Source: Paramecium octaurelia
Taxonomy: Eukaryota; Ciliophora; Oligohymenophorea; Peniculida; Parameciidae
Assembly (NCBI GenBank): GCA_905182995.1
Contig: CAJJDP010000112.1
Coordinates: forward strand, 318,698-382,697
DNA: 64,000 nucleotides
Direction: 5' to 3'
In this document: positions 50,462-63,080 of the stretch, piece by piece
Layout of the letters: each line of letters opens with the position of its first letter
Numbering within the stretch: the first letter of the stretch is position 1
Made by a program: the position numbers and the translations under genes
The notes under the pieces: model-generated
What the model saw: only the letters and a program-made list of their open reading frames with translations
Told to the model about the DNA's origin: nothing
Database searches by the model: none

Positions 50462-51394
50462 AAGTAGCCTATCTGAATTTGTAGAAAATATGAATAAATA
50501 TTTTCGAGATTTTAAAGGCAGATATACAAGTATAATATAAGGACTCGTTAAATCATCAGAAGAATTGATGAAGGGAATGGAAGAAAAATATTACTTACCA
50601 AAGGAGAGGATAATGATTTTGAATTTATAATAATTAAATGATTACTTGAATTCAGCTATCCAATTTGATGAATACAAATAATCAATTATACCTATCATTA
50701 CAGATATGACTAAAAAAATGGAACATTAATTTAGCAATTTAAAGGAATAACTAAAACTATATGAAAATACTTATTTTATCAATGATATTAAATACTCATA
50801 AGATATATTTTAGAAAGGTAAATTTATCAATCAAATTTTTAGGCTATAATTTATATTGTAGAGGGGAATTTTAGGATTCTATAGAATAATTAAATATATC
50901 AATTTAATTAGATCCTTCTAATTTTTAGGCATTATGGTGTAAAGGTAATGATAATAATTGATAATTAGGTGCATGTTTAAGGTTTTTGGAATAATATAAG
51001 GATGCATTAGTTTGCTTCGATTAAGCAATAGAAATTAATCCTAAGCATGTTAATTCTTTAAGTAATAAAGGTAAATTAAATGTAAATTCAATTATTAGGT
51101 GCATGCTTAAGAATATTAGAGAAGTATGAAGAATCATTAAGTTGTCTAAATTAAGCACTCTAATTTGAACCTTATAACTCTTTTTCACTTCAAACTAAAG
51201 GCATTTTATTATTCTATTCTCTAGGATAATTGTTAGAAGATTAAGGAAACTATGATGAAGCTTTGATTTATTATCAAAAATCGTTGAAGTTCAAACCTGT
51301 TGATTAATATGTAAAAAAATTAATTGGTATTTTTGATTAAATAATTAATTTAGAGAATTGCGAGTAGATTTGTGCGCAGAAATTGAAGCTATGA
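50298..51394 (+). CDS. B-box-like finger protein with TPR repeats
   Basis: About 339 residues. The N-terminus has a B-box-like finger (LKCQINDHND, CYNQYCNEFRFNCFKC, HRNHMEDVEQ), then a helical linker. Three or more TPRs follow: ALWCKGACLRFLEQYKDALV, LSNKGACLRILEKYEESLSC and GNYDEALIYYQKSLKFKP. The introns (50818-50842, 50945-50968, 51071-51098) all fall in the same codon of successive repeats, right after Lys-Gly. TPRs bind protein partners; the finger may zinc-bind. Partner and pathway unknown. The true 5' flank is uncertain because of duplicate block 2. Confidence 0.85.
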
Positions 51395-51621
51395 TTATTA
51401 AATTAAATATTTTTTATTTCAAGTTTCTCATTTATATATTGATTTTGGATGAGAATAAAATGCTATTTTGAAACTGAATATATTATTTTTCAAAAGTTAA
51501 AGATCTTGAAGATAAACTGATATATCATATAAAGCTTTGCAAGATATGTCAATTAAGGTATTCCTATCACTATTTAATATAATCAATCAAAATTGTTTTA
51601 TAATAAAATAAAATTCATCAT

Positions 51622-51954
51622 TCAATAGTTGAAATAGTTAAAATCCATCTTCGAAATCTGTCCTATTTCTATGATTGCAAAATATAATTGTGGAATTAGT
51701 AGTTTTATTTTGTGGTTTATGAATTTTTATAATTCTTCAATAGTTTATCTGCAATAAGATTAAAAAATTTGCTTCAAAATTGTTATCTATTTCTGCAAAA
51801 GTTTAAACAATAATTTCTAATACATAATTTCCCTGTTTAAAGTTAGAGTTATTGGAATAATCTATGTTTATAATTTTTGATTAAAAAAAGACTTAATACC
51901 AAATTTGGAAAGACCATAGATTGGCTTTAAAAAATCAAGGAAATCATGATACAT
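51622..51954 (-). CDS. Small hypothetical protein, possibly with upstream exons
   Basis: From Met 51954 a 110-codon frame reads MYHDFLDFLKPIYGLSKF..., is Ile/Leu/Gln-rich and probably helical, and ends at TGA 51622-51624. Further coding-like pieces lie on the same strand to about 52140 (for example YFKGLTLETCYHYTFQKL), but I could not join them with convincing splice sites. No family recognised. Confidence 0.35.
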
Positions 51955-52511
51955 TATGAACACTTTAATTACTCAATCAATTTCTAAAAAGTATAGTGAT
52001 AGCATGTTTCTAAGGTTAACCCTTTGAAGTATCTAATATATTTTTGGTTGTAAAAAACAACTTACAATGCCACTATTTGTTTAGGCTATATCTTTTAAGC
52101 AATTTTACTAATATATTAATATAATACATTACCTCCATTTTTTGTGATCTAATTGGCTTCAAAATCTTTCTTGAAAACTTAATTGTTAGATCATTATTTT
52201 CATACCCTCTTCATTTTATGATTTTAGAGTACTTAATAATTTCCAGAATGTAAAATAATTAGATAAAAACTTTCTTAGTGAAGTATTTCTTAAGTAGCTA
52301 AATAAGGGATGAGATAATATGTTCTAAATATAAAATCCTTTCAATCTATATCAAAGTTCTAATTTAAGATAGTTTATCTCAAAAAAAACCATACCTTGTG
52401 AGAAAATCAGTAAATAGTAGAAATTCTAAAAAATGAACTCAACACCATCATTACCTAATATTTAATGATAGCAATTACATTGTTTTCAATATTAAATCTA
52501 AAACTTATTTT

Positions 52512-53501
52512 ATGGATCAGTTTTTATTTACTATAAAATCAGCAATCAATTAACTTGAACTTAAGCAGCCTCGGTATGCCCCAATTTATTATATTCTTAC
52601 TGGTTCGCTAATGTTTTCAATAAATTCAATGTTTAGTAAAATGATATCACATATTCCTTCACCTTAAATTGTATTTTATGGAGCTATGATTATGTGTTTG
52701 ATCAACTTTGCAGTAACCAGCACTTAAAACATAAGACTTTATGGCTTTGCGCTAGATATATATAAAAAATTATTTATGAGAAGCATATTTGGATATTTTG
52801 GAACTATTTGTTTCTATAAAGGGATTATGTAGGTTAGTGTGTCAGAAGGTCAAGTCCTTATTAGAACTTCTCCTCTTTGAACATCTCTTATGGCGATATA
52901 TTATTTGAAAACAGAAAAATTATCGATAAGTTTATTTTTTAACTTGATTGTTTGTATTTTTGGAATATTTCTAATAAGTTAGCCTCCTGCCCTATTAGAA
53001 ATTTTTGGTTATGAAAAAAGAGAAAATCAAGTAGAGACTTAGTTGAGTGGAATAATATTAATGATTTCTGCTGCTATATTCTCATCAATAATACAAGTAT
53101 TAATTAATACTTTAGCTTAAGCTGTATGATTTTATTTAATCTAGGTAAATTAATTAGTTATTTTATAACACTTTTCAATTATGTCAATTGTAATGACATC
53201 AGTGACTTTATTCATTATTCCATCTCAATAATGGTTGGTGCCAAATTATTTTGAAATGTCTATCTTAATATTGATTGGGTCTACTTCATATATTACATAA
53301 TTATTGATGAATAGATCATATATGAAAGGAAACCTTACCGAAATATCCATGTTAGGTTAGTCCTAAGTTATTTTTGGATATGTAATTGACATGTTTATGG
53401 GAATCAATCTGTCATTTTTTAGTGTTTGTGGTATGGGCGTGATTATTGCTTCTTTAATAAAGGTAGTTTTAGATAAATCGAAATAAGAAAAAGGTCATTG
53501 A
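52512..53501 (+). CDS. Drug/metabolite transporter (DMT/EamA-like) with in-frame TGA
   Basis: About 322 residues with one 21-nt intron (53124-53144). Ten or so membrane helices are visible (YYILTGSLMFSINSMFSK, IVFYGAMIMCLINFAV, NLIVCIFGIFLISQPPALL, and others). The family phrase VSVSEGQVLIRTSPL, followed after one codon by TSLMAIYYLK, corresponds to the helix-turn often seen as ...TSPxFTALLA in DMT carriers. That one codon is TGA (52878-52880), where an aromatic residue is expected. The rest stays open to TGA 53499-53501. Substrate unknown. Either a nonsense allele, a base error or readthrough. Confidence 0.7.
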
Positions 53502-53712
53502 ATGATGTATAAAATATAGTTATTGAGTATATGATACATCACTTGTTGTCGAATTCTTGCCATTTTTTGTACTTATAAGCCTTATATGAAATAAAATACC
53601 TTAACAATAGTGAACCAAGTTCTTAATCATGTGTCAAGTTTCTAACTTTGTAATTAGGATGATTAAATGTAAAACACCTCATCTTACATCTATTTCAACA
53701 AAAAGATTATAA

Positions 53713-55061
53713 TTTTCGTTCAATCTAAACTACAGAAAATTCAATTATGAAGACCGCCCTGAGTATTTGAAAGTTATGCACTCAATTCTTACACATTTAT
53801 TTCTTAGGAATAATATATCGTCTGTTGTAAAAAAAATTCCAAAATTCATTTGCGGGATTTTCTATCATTCAAATGTTTAGAATTAATATAAAAACATTAT
53901 CAAAGAATTTGCAATAATAAGAAATTTAATGTTAATTTCATAAATACTTTAAAAATAAAGGATGATCTTTACTCCCAACTCATTTAATGTTAACATTTTA
54001 CTTCTATTGGAAAACTTTTTTAATTTATTGTTACAATGATATTAGATTATATGAAGCACCAAATTGTTGACCTAGAATAGGTGGCCGTAAATTGCAACAT
54101 AATATAAATGATGCTTATAAGGGTTATCATAGACTAATTTATATTAATTTAATTAATATTCTTACCCTCCCTGAACGAACATATCTTTGATTAACATATC
54201 AACCTCCAAATATCATTGTCTAGATTGGTTGGATAGGTATTATAGCTTAGCTGAATGAAGAATCATGTATTCGATAAATGTAAGTTAATTTCTAGCAATC
54301 AATTGAAGTTGATTAATTTCAAGTTGTAGAGAAAATACAATGAAGGTTCGTCGAGAATAATATTGCAAAGTTTGCCCAGAACTTATTCTGAGTTTTGGCT
54401 GCAGATATGCACTTACCAAGGATTCTAATCATTTGGAGGAAGGACTCCTAGATCTAGATGAGGATGTAAAATGGAACTGATCGATTGGATGTAATTATTA
54501 TATAATACTTTTAAAAGCAAATAAAATGGGAAAGTGAGTGGAAATTGGTTAATAAGGAGGAAGAGAAAATACAGTTCAAGAGACAATAGAATTTATTATC
54601 AAGAAAAGTAGGATTCATTTTGTAACTGTAAATGAATTTTTTATGAGTTGAGATTCAAAAAGGACAATATTATAATTTAAAAAATTATGAAATATAATAT
54701 TTACTTTAACACTCAAGATTTGCATGAAAACAAGGTTACTTCAACTCTCTTTAACTTAAAATAGTAAAAATTATTATTACTATATCACCTTGTGAAATTT
54801 GGTTTCTTTTATATGAGAAAATTTTTCAATTCTTTGAAAGATAGACATTATTCATTAATACAAAAGAAGAAAGAATTTAGAAATCCTTATCACTTTATTG
54901 TGTACAAAATAGACATCAGAATTATACTTAATGAGTACGCACAGAAGACTGGCCAAAAATTAATGTCGAAATAACAGGAGAAAGGTGATGTATTCTTGAA
55001 GATGTCAAAGCCTTATAACTCAATTCATAAAACGAAATTGTGGTAATTTTAAAGAAAAGTA
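53713..55061. repeat. Direct duplicate block 3, copy A (assembly overlap)
   Basis: By eye identical to 55063-56411 (offset 1350, 1349 bp), separated by one N at 55062. Contents are AT-rich with broken coding-like bits (for example KDSNHLEEGLLDLDEDVKW near 54420-54480 and VKFGFFYMRKFFNSLKDRH near 54795). Confidence 0.9.
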
Positions 55062-55062
55062 N

Positions 55063-56411
55063 TTTTCGTTCAATCTAAACTACAGAAAATTCAATTATGA
55101 AGACCGCCCTGAGTATTTGAAAGTTATGCACTCAATTCTTACACATTTATTTCTTAGGAATAATATATCGTCTGTTGTAAAAAAAATTCCAAAATTCATT
55201 TGCGGGATTTTCTATCATTCAAATGTTTAGAATTAATATAAAAACATTATCAAAGAATTTGCAATAATAAGAAATTTAATGTTAATTTCATAAATACTTT
55301 AAAAATAAAGGATGATCTTTACTCCCAACTCATTTAATGTTAACATTTTACTTCTATTGGAAAACTTTTTTAATTTATTGTTACAATGATATTAGATTAT
55401 ATGAAGCACCAAATTGTTGACCTAGAATAGGTGGCCGTAAATTGCAACATAATATAAATGATGCTTATAAGGGTTATCATAGACTAATTTATATTAATTT
55501 AATTAATATTCTTACCCTCCCTGAACGAACATATCTTTGATTAACATATCAACCTCCAAATATCATTGTCTAGATTGGTTGGATAGGTATTATAGCTTAG
55601 CTGAATGAAGAATCATGTATTCGATAAATGTAAGTTAATTTCTAGCAATCAATTGAAGTTGATTAATTTCAAGTTGTAGAGAAAATACAATGAAGGTTCG
55701 TCGAGAATAATATTGCAAAGTTTGCCCAGAACTTATTCTGAGTTTTGGCTGCAGATATGCACTTACCAAGGATTCTAATCATTTGGAGGAAGGACTCCTA
55801 GATCTAGATGAGGATGTAAAATGGAACTGATCGATTGGATGTAATTATTATATAATACTTTTAAAAGCAAATAAAATGGGAAAGTGAGTGGAAATTGGTT
55901 AATAAGGAGGAAGAGAAAATACAGTTCAAGAGACAATAGAATTTATTATCAAGAAAAGTAGGATTCATTTTGTAACTGTAAATGAATTTTTTATGAGTTG
56001 AGATTCAAAAAGGACAATATTATAATTTAAAAAATTATGAAATATAATATTTACTTTAACACTCAAGATTTGCATGAAAACAAGGTTACTTCAACTCTCT
56101 TTAACTTAAAATAGTAAAAATTATTATTACTATATCACCTTGTGAAATTTGGTTTCTTTTATATGAGAAAATTTTTCAATTCTTTGAAAGATAGACATTA
56201 TTCATTAATACAAAAGAAGAAAGAATTTAGAAATCCTTATCACTTTATTGTGTACAAAATAGACATCAGAATTATACTTAATGAGTACGCACAGAAGACT
56301 GGCCAAAAATTAATGTCGAAATAACAGGAGAAAGGTGATGTATTCTTGAAGATGTCAAAGCCTTATAACTCAATTCATAAAACGAAATTGTGGTAATTTT
56401 AAAGAAAAGTA
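55063..56411. repeat. Direct duplicate block 3, copy B (assembly overlap)
   Basis: Second copy of 53713-55061; joined to unique sequence from 56412, in which an open frame continues. Confidence 0.9.
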
Positions 56412-57167
56412 AGTGTATGAATGATAAATGGATTAATTAGTTCTTCACTTTGTATGATAACATAGGTATTTATGATCCAGAAGAACAAAGGGTTATTTAT
56501 TTAAGTATGGGGTTCATTATGATTTAGTACTCAGTCCATTGTTATTTTGAAATATATATTGATGAATTCAAATAAGAAGTGATAGAAATAGTCAAAAGTA
56601 AATCATGTTCCAAAAATGAGAAAGAACAAAAGGAGAATGTTTGGAGAATTGTAACTGCTCAGATATGCGGATGCTGAGATCTCTAGTATAATTTAACTAC
56701 ATCTCAGATTTTTAATAAAATTATGAAGGGTATATATATATTCATCCCATTATTAGAAATCATTCCCAACTACGATATTATCTTAAAAAGAAATTCATTT
56801 AGGAAAACAATTGGATTTAACAAAAACATCCCCAAAGAAATTATTTTTATGCAAAATCATAGGATGGTTAGAAAATGATACTTTGGAAGAAGATATTTTC
56901 GTAATAGAGGTAGAAGGTGTTCGACAGTTGATACTTTAGAAGAAATCAAGAGGGAATAAGAGAAAGACATAAGATAGTGTTTTCGGTTGGATGAAGAAGA
57001 CTGTCAAACGACCATAAATAAGATGGAATTATCAAATGAACGATATGAGAAAAGAATCTGAATAATTGAAATATTAAGGATATACTTAAAATAAAATAGG
57101 GAGAAGAGTATTCAGAAATAAAGTAAATTGTGCACCTTATCGTTCTCAAACATAACTTTGTTGGTGA
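56142..57167 (+). pseudogene. Broken coding-like region, unidentified
   Basis: Three plus-strand stretches look coding in the ciliate code: about 56142-56410 (MRKFFNSLKDRHYSLIQKK), 56384-56677 (MNDKWINQFFTLYDNIGIYD ... ENVWRIVTAQICGC) and ~56850-57164 (IGWLENDTLEEDIFVIEVEG ... SVFGWMKKTVKRP). They are in different frames, separated by TGA or frame changes that no clean intron explains. They may be one decayed gene or exons I failed to join. No family recognised. Confidence 0.35.
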
Positions 57168-60100
57168 AGCATGGTGCTGCAGATGATCTTAGCTTTATTA
57201 TCTGTAATAATTTTCCAAGTTTCTGATTGAAAAATTAACTATCAGAATTTTCTCCATTATTGAATGTAAGGAATTCAACATAAAATTAGTTTGAGAAACT
57301 AATTCCAATAAATACATGTACAAAAGGCTATATGCTTTATCGTATATGGTTGTTTGTTCAGATTCAGTAAAGTAAAAATTCAAATTTGAATTCTCTCAAA
57401 ATAGATAGAGTGTCTGATGCTGAGCTCGATACTTGAGTAACCTTTTAAGTTAGATGCATATAATGGAACGGGAAACAGTTTAAATAAACAAGCAAAAAGT
57501 AGTGGAACCCAGATTATTTTTTCAATGAATTGGATTGCATATTTGATTACAAATCCAGATTCTCATTTATTATAAATTTTGTTCTAATAAGTTATTACCA
57601 ATATTTGGAGGAATCTTGAATGCAAACAGGAAGAGGCAACTCTCTAAAGTAATGTACTATCAAGCTTACTCATTTTAAATCTCACAGTCCTTCAATATTC
57701 CTACCAATAAAAGTGGATAATAATCAGATAATTTGGATCGCAAGAATTTTTGTGAAGTTCATAGCTAAACGGAGCAAAATATTATACAGGAAGAATCTAA
57801 GCGAAAATTCTAAATAACATGTTAATCAAGTCATAGTTTATGGACTAATACAGTTCTAATATGAAAACATGAAAGAGAAGAAGTTAGATTCTGCATTATA
57901 TATTGCAGAGATGCTTTTGATGCTACTGTTTAAAAAGGTTATTTGATGATCATCCAGCTAATTTCTCTTGAAGATTAAAACAATATAGCAAGATCAACGT
58001 TCTTCAATTTTATGAAGGATATATTTATTATATGCAGCTTAGAATGAATAGATAACTCATGTATGTAAAATTTTTGATATTTAATTAACAATTAGATATA
58101 AGTCTTGGTGCCATTAAATGTTAGTGCATAAGCAGAGTACTCATAGCCTTCTAAATACTTGGAAATTTATATGTAGTTTATGTTGTTAGAGTTCTTGCAG
58201 ATTCCTTTTGGAGCTCGAGGAAGCAAGTTGGCTAGGAAAAATATTTAAACTTAAAAAAGATAGCTATCGATGTGCAAATTAGGAATTTAATCCAGAAGTT
58301 ATAAACAAGATGTTTTTTGGTATACAATCAGTTCATAATTTCCTTTGTTACAATTATGAGTAAAGTCATAAAATATGAGTAATCGAGGTTAAAGAAAATC
58401 TGCATCATTGAATTGTAAGAAATTGCTCACCAAAATTTAATTAATACAACTAGTAATATCCAAGAAGGCTTCATTATTGATACATATTTTCCTCAAGCAG
58501 TATTTTCCAGTTACAAATGGCTGTTGTAATAAGATATTCACATTTTAGCACAGATTTGTTAGTGTCAAAGAAACTGTTATAATATTTTCAGGTTAGTCGG
58601 TAAAGAAACCTTAGTGTCCTCATATTTTCGATGAAACATTCCTAGCTATCATCTGAATATGTTTCCAAGCTCAACAGCTAATATTAGGTGTTCACCAGAT
58701 GTAGCTGAGATAAATATCACTAAAGTGAGTTGTGCCATTAGAATAAAAAGCAGGGTGTAGTGATATTAGATTCGAAATTGCTGACACGTTTACCACATTC
58801 AGTAGCTGAGTAAATCATTAGGTTTTGCACTATTAACATTGAGATTGTTGGGGTTAGGCAAGGGCATTGACTTCCAACTATAAGAGAGTGAAAAATGTGT
58901 GGTCTAGACTACTAAAAAATGAACTACATAAAGTACCATCTTATAAGAATTCTACAAGCAATAGGATCTCTAATTAAACAAAGAAACAAATTTGGAATAA
59001 GCCATAACAAGCCAGAGTTCATGTTAACTACTATTAATCGCCTGGATATGTGATTACATTAACTCATCTGTTGGAATAATTCAGACATTTTCTGATAACT
59101 ACCAGAAATATTGGAGGATATATTATTCAATTTGTATCTTGATGGTTGTTTCGAATTGATTATAAGCTGTCTTGCATCGAAGTAACCATGATATATTGTG
59201 GACAAATATCCATCTTCGTGCAAGGTTGAAAGGAGCATTTCATGATTTGTTATATTATAATGACAGGGATAAATAGAAAATTTTCATTTATATGGTCATT
59301 TACCAATGCAGGATGTTAGGTGAAAAGAAGCTTATAATTGTGACTAGTAAATAGATTAAGGGATTAAAAAAATAATATTACACATTCTAGTGAGTTTTAA
59401 TAAATTACATGTTAATAGAATAAATTACAAAGTCTTTAGCTACCCCTTAAAATAAAACAGTAGGAACATATTTATATATATATCACATAATCTAATAACT
59501 GTAATATATAGTTTATTGCTGCAATAAAATTGACACTGAAGCAGAATTCTAAACTGTACTATACGGTTCAATTTCGGGGTGTTGATTACGAAAATGATGT
59601 TCTTACAAATAAAATAAATTTGTTTATCATCCATTCATTCGCAGAGTTTGCTGGTAGGTACACAATAGATCTTCCTCTAATTAATTTAGCTGCTGGGATG
59701 TGTATACGCATAATGTGTAACAATGGCTAGCAGCTCCCAAGTAGGCGGTGCCAAAGAATATCAAATAGTTAAACATAAATATGAGTGGCAGTAGCGAAAA
59801 AAAACAAAACTATCAGTTTAATAATATTTTGGAGACACAAGGAAGGCTTAAACCAAACTATAGGTTTTAAATCAATTTAAAAGATTTATATATATTAACA
59901 TATTACAAGCTGCATTTGAAATGAGAATTATGAAGCTAATCTTAAAAGCATTAAGCTCAACGTTTGACTTTTAGATGAAATCTTACAAAAATTATTCAGC
60001 ATTTTACATTAAATTATTAATCAACCAATTGTGAAACTATATTAAATAAACATAAGTTCACCTCCATCAAGGGTAAAAAACTTTTTTGCCAAAGAGATGA

Positions 60101-60479
60101 GCTAAATAAACATTAGAAGCTCAATTTAATCCTTGTTTTAATTATTAATTACTGCATTTTATAAAGGTCGAACTTGCTAAGATTTCAATCATCCAATCTC
60201 ACTTATGTTGAACACTCAACTTGGAGTTCTCATAAGAATTAATAATAAACAATGTGCTTAAATATTATAATATTATTACAGAAAGATGAATTCTGTGACT
60301 TAAGTTGGTTTATTAGAAACGAAATTAAAATGCAAAATATTTGCCTATTAATAGAATTGTACTTGATTACTGAAATTAAGATAACAATAAATAATAATAA
60401 TGATGAGGGTGGTAGTTACAAAACAATATTGCAAACCAACAGCCTCAGAGAAAACCTACATTTCAAATTGCGATAACCC
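57168..60479. other. Gene-poor region with short coding-like scraps
   Basis: No intact ciliate-code gene. Short open stretches appear near 57530-57740 (NVLSSLLILNLTVLQYSY) and 57860-58040 (EEVRFCIIYCRDAFDATVQK), with TGA at about chance frequency between them. No terminal inverted repeats or transposase motif seen. Confidence 0.4.
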
Positions 60480-62000
60480 AGAACAAGACTAGTTAATTTG
60501 ATAGAACGCCTATAAAAGTTTGAGGTGCATTAGAGTAGAATTAATTAACATTGTTATCTGAGAAAAACCTCAAGCATTACAATATTTTCAAGAAGGATAG
60601 TACGAATTTGAAAACTTCATTGAATTGGTTGCATCATAATGTCTAGAATGTAACGAATTCTTCAGTCTCAAATTCTAGGGAAATTTATGAACTGTTCGCT
60701 AATTGAAATGTTTGTGTAGTATCCAATTTGCTCTTTTTACTTGATGATACTTATACCTTCAATTTTGCAAGAAGCAAAATTAGTATTGCAGAATTAGGAG
60801 TGAGTATTATAAAGGGACAATTACAATTGTAAGAATTAAAGAGAATAATCAAAATTATTCAAAAATTAGTCTACAACACTTTGCAATTTGAAATTTCAAC
60901 CAATAATTCCAAAGAAAGTATCACAAGGATTAGACAGCATAATCTCTGGCAATTATTGGTGGAGAACACTTGATATTAATAGCATCCTTCTGAAATAATC
61001 TCTATTACTTGTCAAAGTAACCTATTCTTTGTTATCCACTCAAAGACTTATTAAAATAAAACGCAGTTAAAACCACTATCTAAATCAGCGGGGATATCAT
61101 AATTGGTGGAAAGAATCAAATATTAAATAAAAAGAGTATTATTCTTTGCAAGTAACTGATTTAAATCCTTACTGCTTCGGTTCCTGTTATAACCTATTTC
61201 CAAACTAGTAAAGTTGTCCTCTTAGATATTTGTTAGTATGGTTAACTTTAAATATTCCTTGCAACTCCATATTAGAGATGTTCTATTGTCAGTCCAAATT
61301 AATTATAGGGGTGCCCATCAGCTACTTAGCTTCATTGACCCTTAATACTATAGGTACTGTAAAGGAAACTCAACCTTTTTTTGAGCTTAGAGCATAATTG
61401 AAGGTACTGATACTACTGATGTTTTTCTATAATTAATTTACAATAATCAACAATTATTTCAGGTTATGAATATTGAAAACTAACCATAATGATCTACAAC
61501 TTCTAGTGCTTGAGTTTATGCACTATTTCAATTAAGGATTTCAACTATATTGCTGATAGCTTGCATAAATGTATTATCCAGATCAATTCCTTATGTGGAA
61601 TTTTCTAATAATAGTCATATTCAATTTAATTTATAAATGTGACGAATTTCAAAGCTGATGCCTCCTATAATACCTCTTTTGTCCTTATTTCACATACAAT
61701 ATATCATAGGGTATTTTTCTGGTTTATATTACTCGAGCTTTTACTTTGGTATTTAAAAGAAAATGTGTTTGTGTATTGAATATGATGGATTCCCTATAAA
61801 CATCAGTTTTAGTAAAACGCTACTAGCAGCTCAATGGAAACATGGCTATAATGGTATTTCATTTTAACAACCCAATTTTCCTTTAAATTTATATGCTTAC
61901 CAACTTGATCATGTTATTATATATTGAAATAATTCATTTACTAGGTTTTCATCCTGTTGCAGCATATATCTAAATGTATTAGTTGTTAAGTAGTAAAGGG
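60480..62000 (+). pseudogene. Possible decayed large surface-protein gene
   Basis: Plus-strand scraps such as TYTFNFARSKISIAELGVSI, TTIQISGDIIIGGKNQIL and LQGCPSATQL recall the giant Cys/Gly-rich membrane proteins of Paramecium, which have SG-I-I-I-x-G and LGCPS phrases. They are spread over several frames with many TGA codons. This family memory is weak; I only claim that it is not an intact gene. Confidence 0.25.
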
Positions 62001-62878
62001 AGAGGTGTTTATTACTCTGAATTGTGCTGACTTTATACTAAATTTGCCCTCTCCTCAGATCCTTCCGTATAATTGTAATATAGGGTAATTAATTAATGCA
62101 CTAAATTCCATTTCTTTTGGTTAAAGGCAGGCCCTTTCCAATGCAAACACTAATAGTATTTTTTTAATTTCAAGGGAAATAATTGCTAAGTGTTTTCAAT
62201 ATATTGTTTATTTTATATGTAATTGATATGTGTAAGGCTGAATTGCTTTAACTACTTGACACTATATTCAAAGTAAATGCACAGAATTAATTTGAACGTC
62301 CTGCTTAATGGAGAAGTTCTTTAAATTGTTGTCACGATGACCCTTTCATAAAATTAAATTTTCATATTTTAAAGTAAGAGCTTTACTTTTTCAAAACAAG
62401 ACAATTTAATAAGCAATTGTATTATCAAATCTAATTTCTGTCAATAATAATAGTTTTGATCAAAGTAGAGAAACATTGTTATTTAGAACTTCCATTTTGG
62501 ATTTTACTTTAGCATTTTACAAATTGAATTAAACAAGTAAGGTTTATGATACCAACTAAGCCGAAATAATAGCAAACAGGAAAAAGGTTTTAAGATGAGG
62601 GATGAAAAATTTTAAATAACTTGTAAATGAGTTCATCTTACTTTTGGTTGGTGTCTAGTTTATTATAGGAATGCATTTATCTCGAGATGAAAAATGGAGT
62701 GTTCAAAATTACTGCTTCCAATTGAGTAAGTTCCAAATATTCATAATCTCAATAAAAATTGCATCAATAGAATTACATCCTTGTTGGAGTAGATGATTAC
62801 TAAATTTAGATGGCTTTGATTCTGTTTGAGGCAGTCTTTCTTTCTTTGAAATAATAAACTTTTCTGTCTTGCGAACAC
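62001..62878. other. Intergenic, nothing recognised
   Basis: AT-rich, stops in all frames, no repeat or RNA feature that I can support. Confidence 0.45.
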
Positions 62879-63080
62879 ACAAAAAAAAAAGGGTTTTAGG
62901 GTAACTAAAAAGAAATTTTTTTCGGCATCATTGGCCCCTTCTTCGAAGGGCAGGTGAGGAGGAGGAGAAGAGATAAGACGAAAGAGAGATACAAAAAGTA
63001 ATTATAATTGATATAGGAAGCAGGGGTACATAGGAGGTAGCTAAACCCCCTATGCCACGGGAGGTAAAAAGGAAGAATAC
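62879..63080. ncRNA. GC-rich hairpin island, candidate structured RNA
   Basis: About 200 bases markedly richer in G/C than anything around. It opens with an A-run and GGGTTTTAGGGT (62891-62902), then a hairpin at 62934-62951 (GCCCCTTC / GAAGGGC, loop TTC), a purine-rich GAGGAGGAGGAG stretch, and a second hairpin at 63029-63054 (CATAGGAGG against CCCCCTATG, eight of nine pairs, eight-base loop). No open frame crosses it. It fits a small structural RNA, but I do not recognise SRP, RNase P, U-snRNA or telomerase signatures; strand unknown. Confidence 0.35.

Noticed and set aside
25699-56411. Duplicate blocks as transposons or segmental duplications
   Set aside because: The copies are identical as far as I can see, always separated by exactly one N, lack terminal repeats, and cut through genes so that collapsing restores them.
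58690-59330. Long frame with five TGAs as a gene using UGA as Trp
   Set aside because: TGA occurs about as often as expected by chance in this base composition and no family motif appears.
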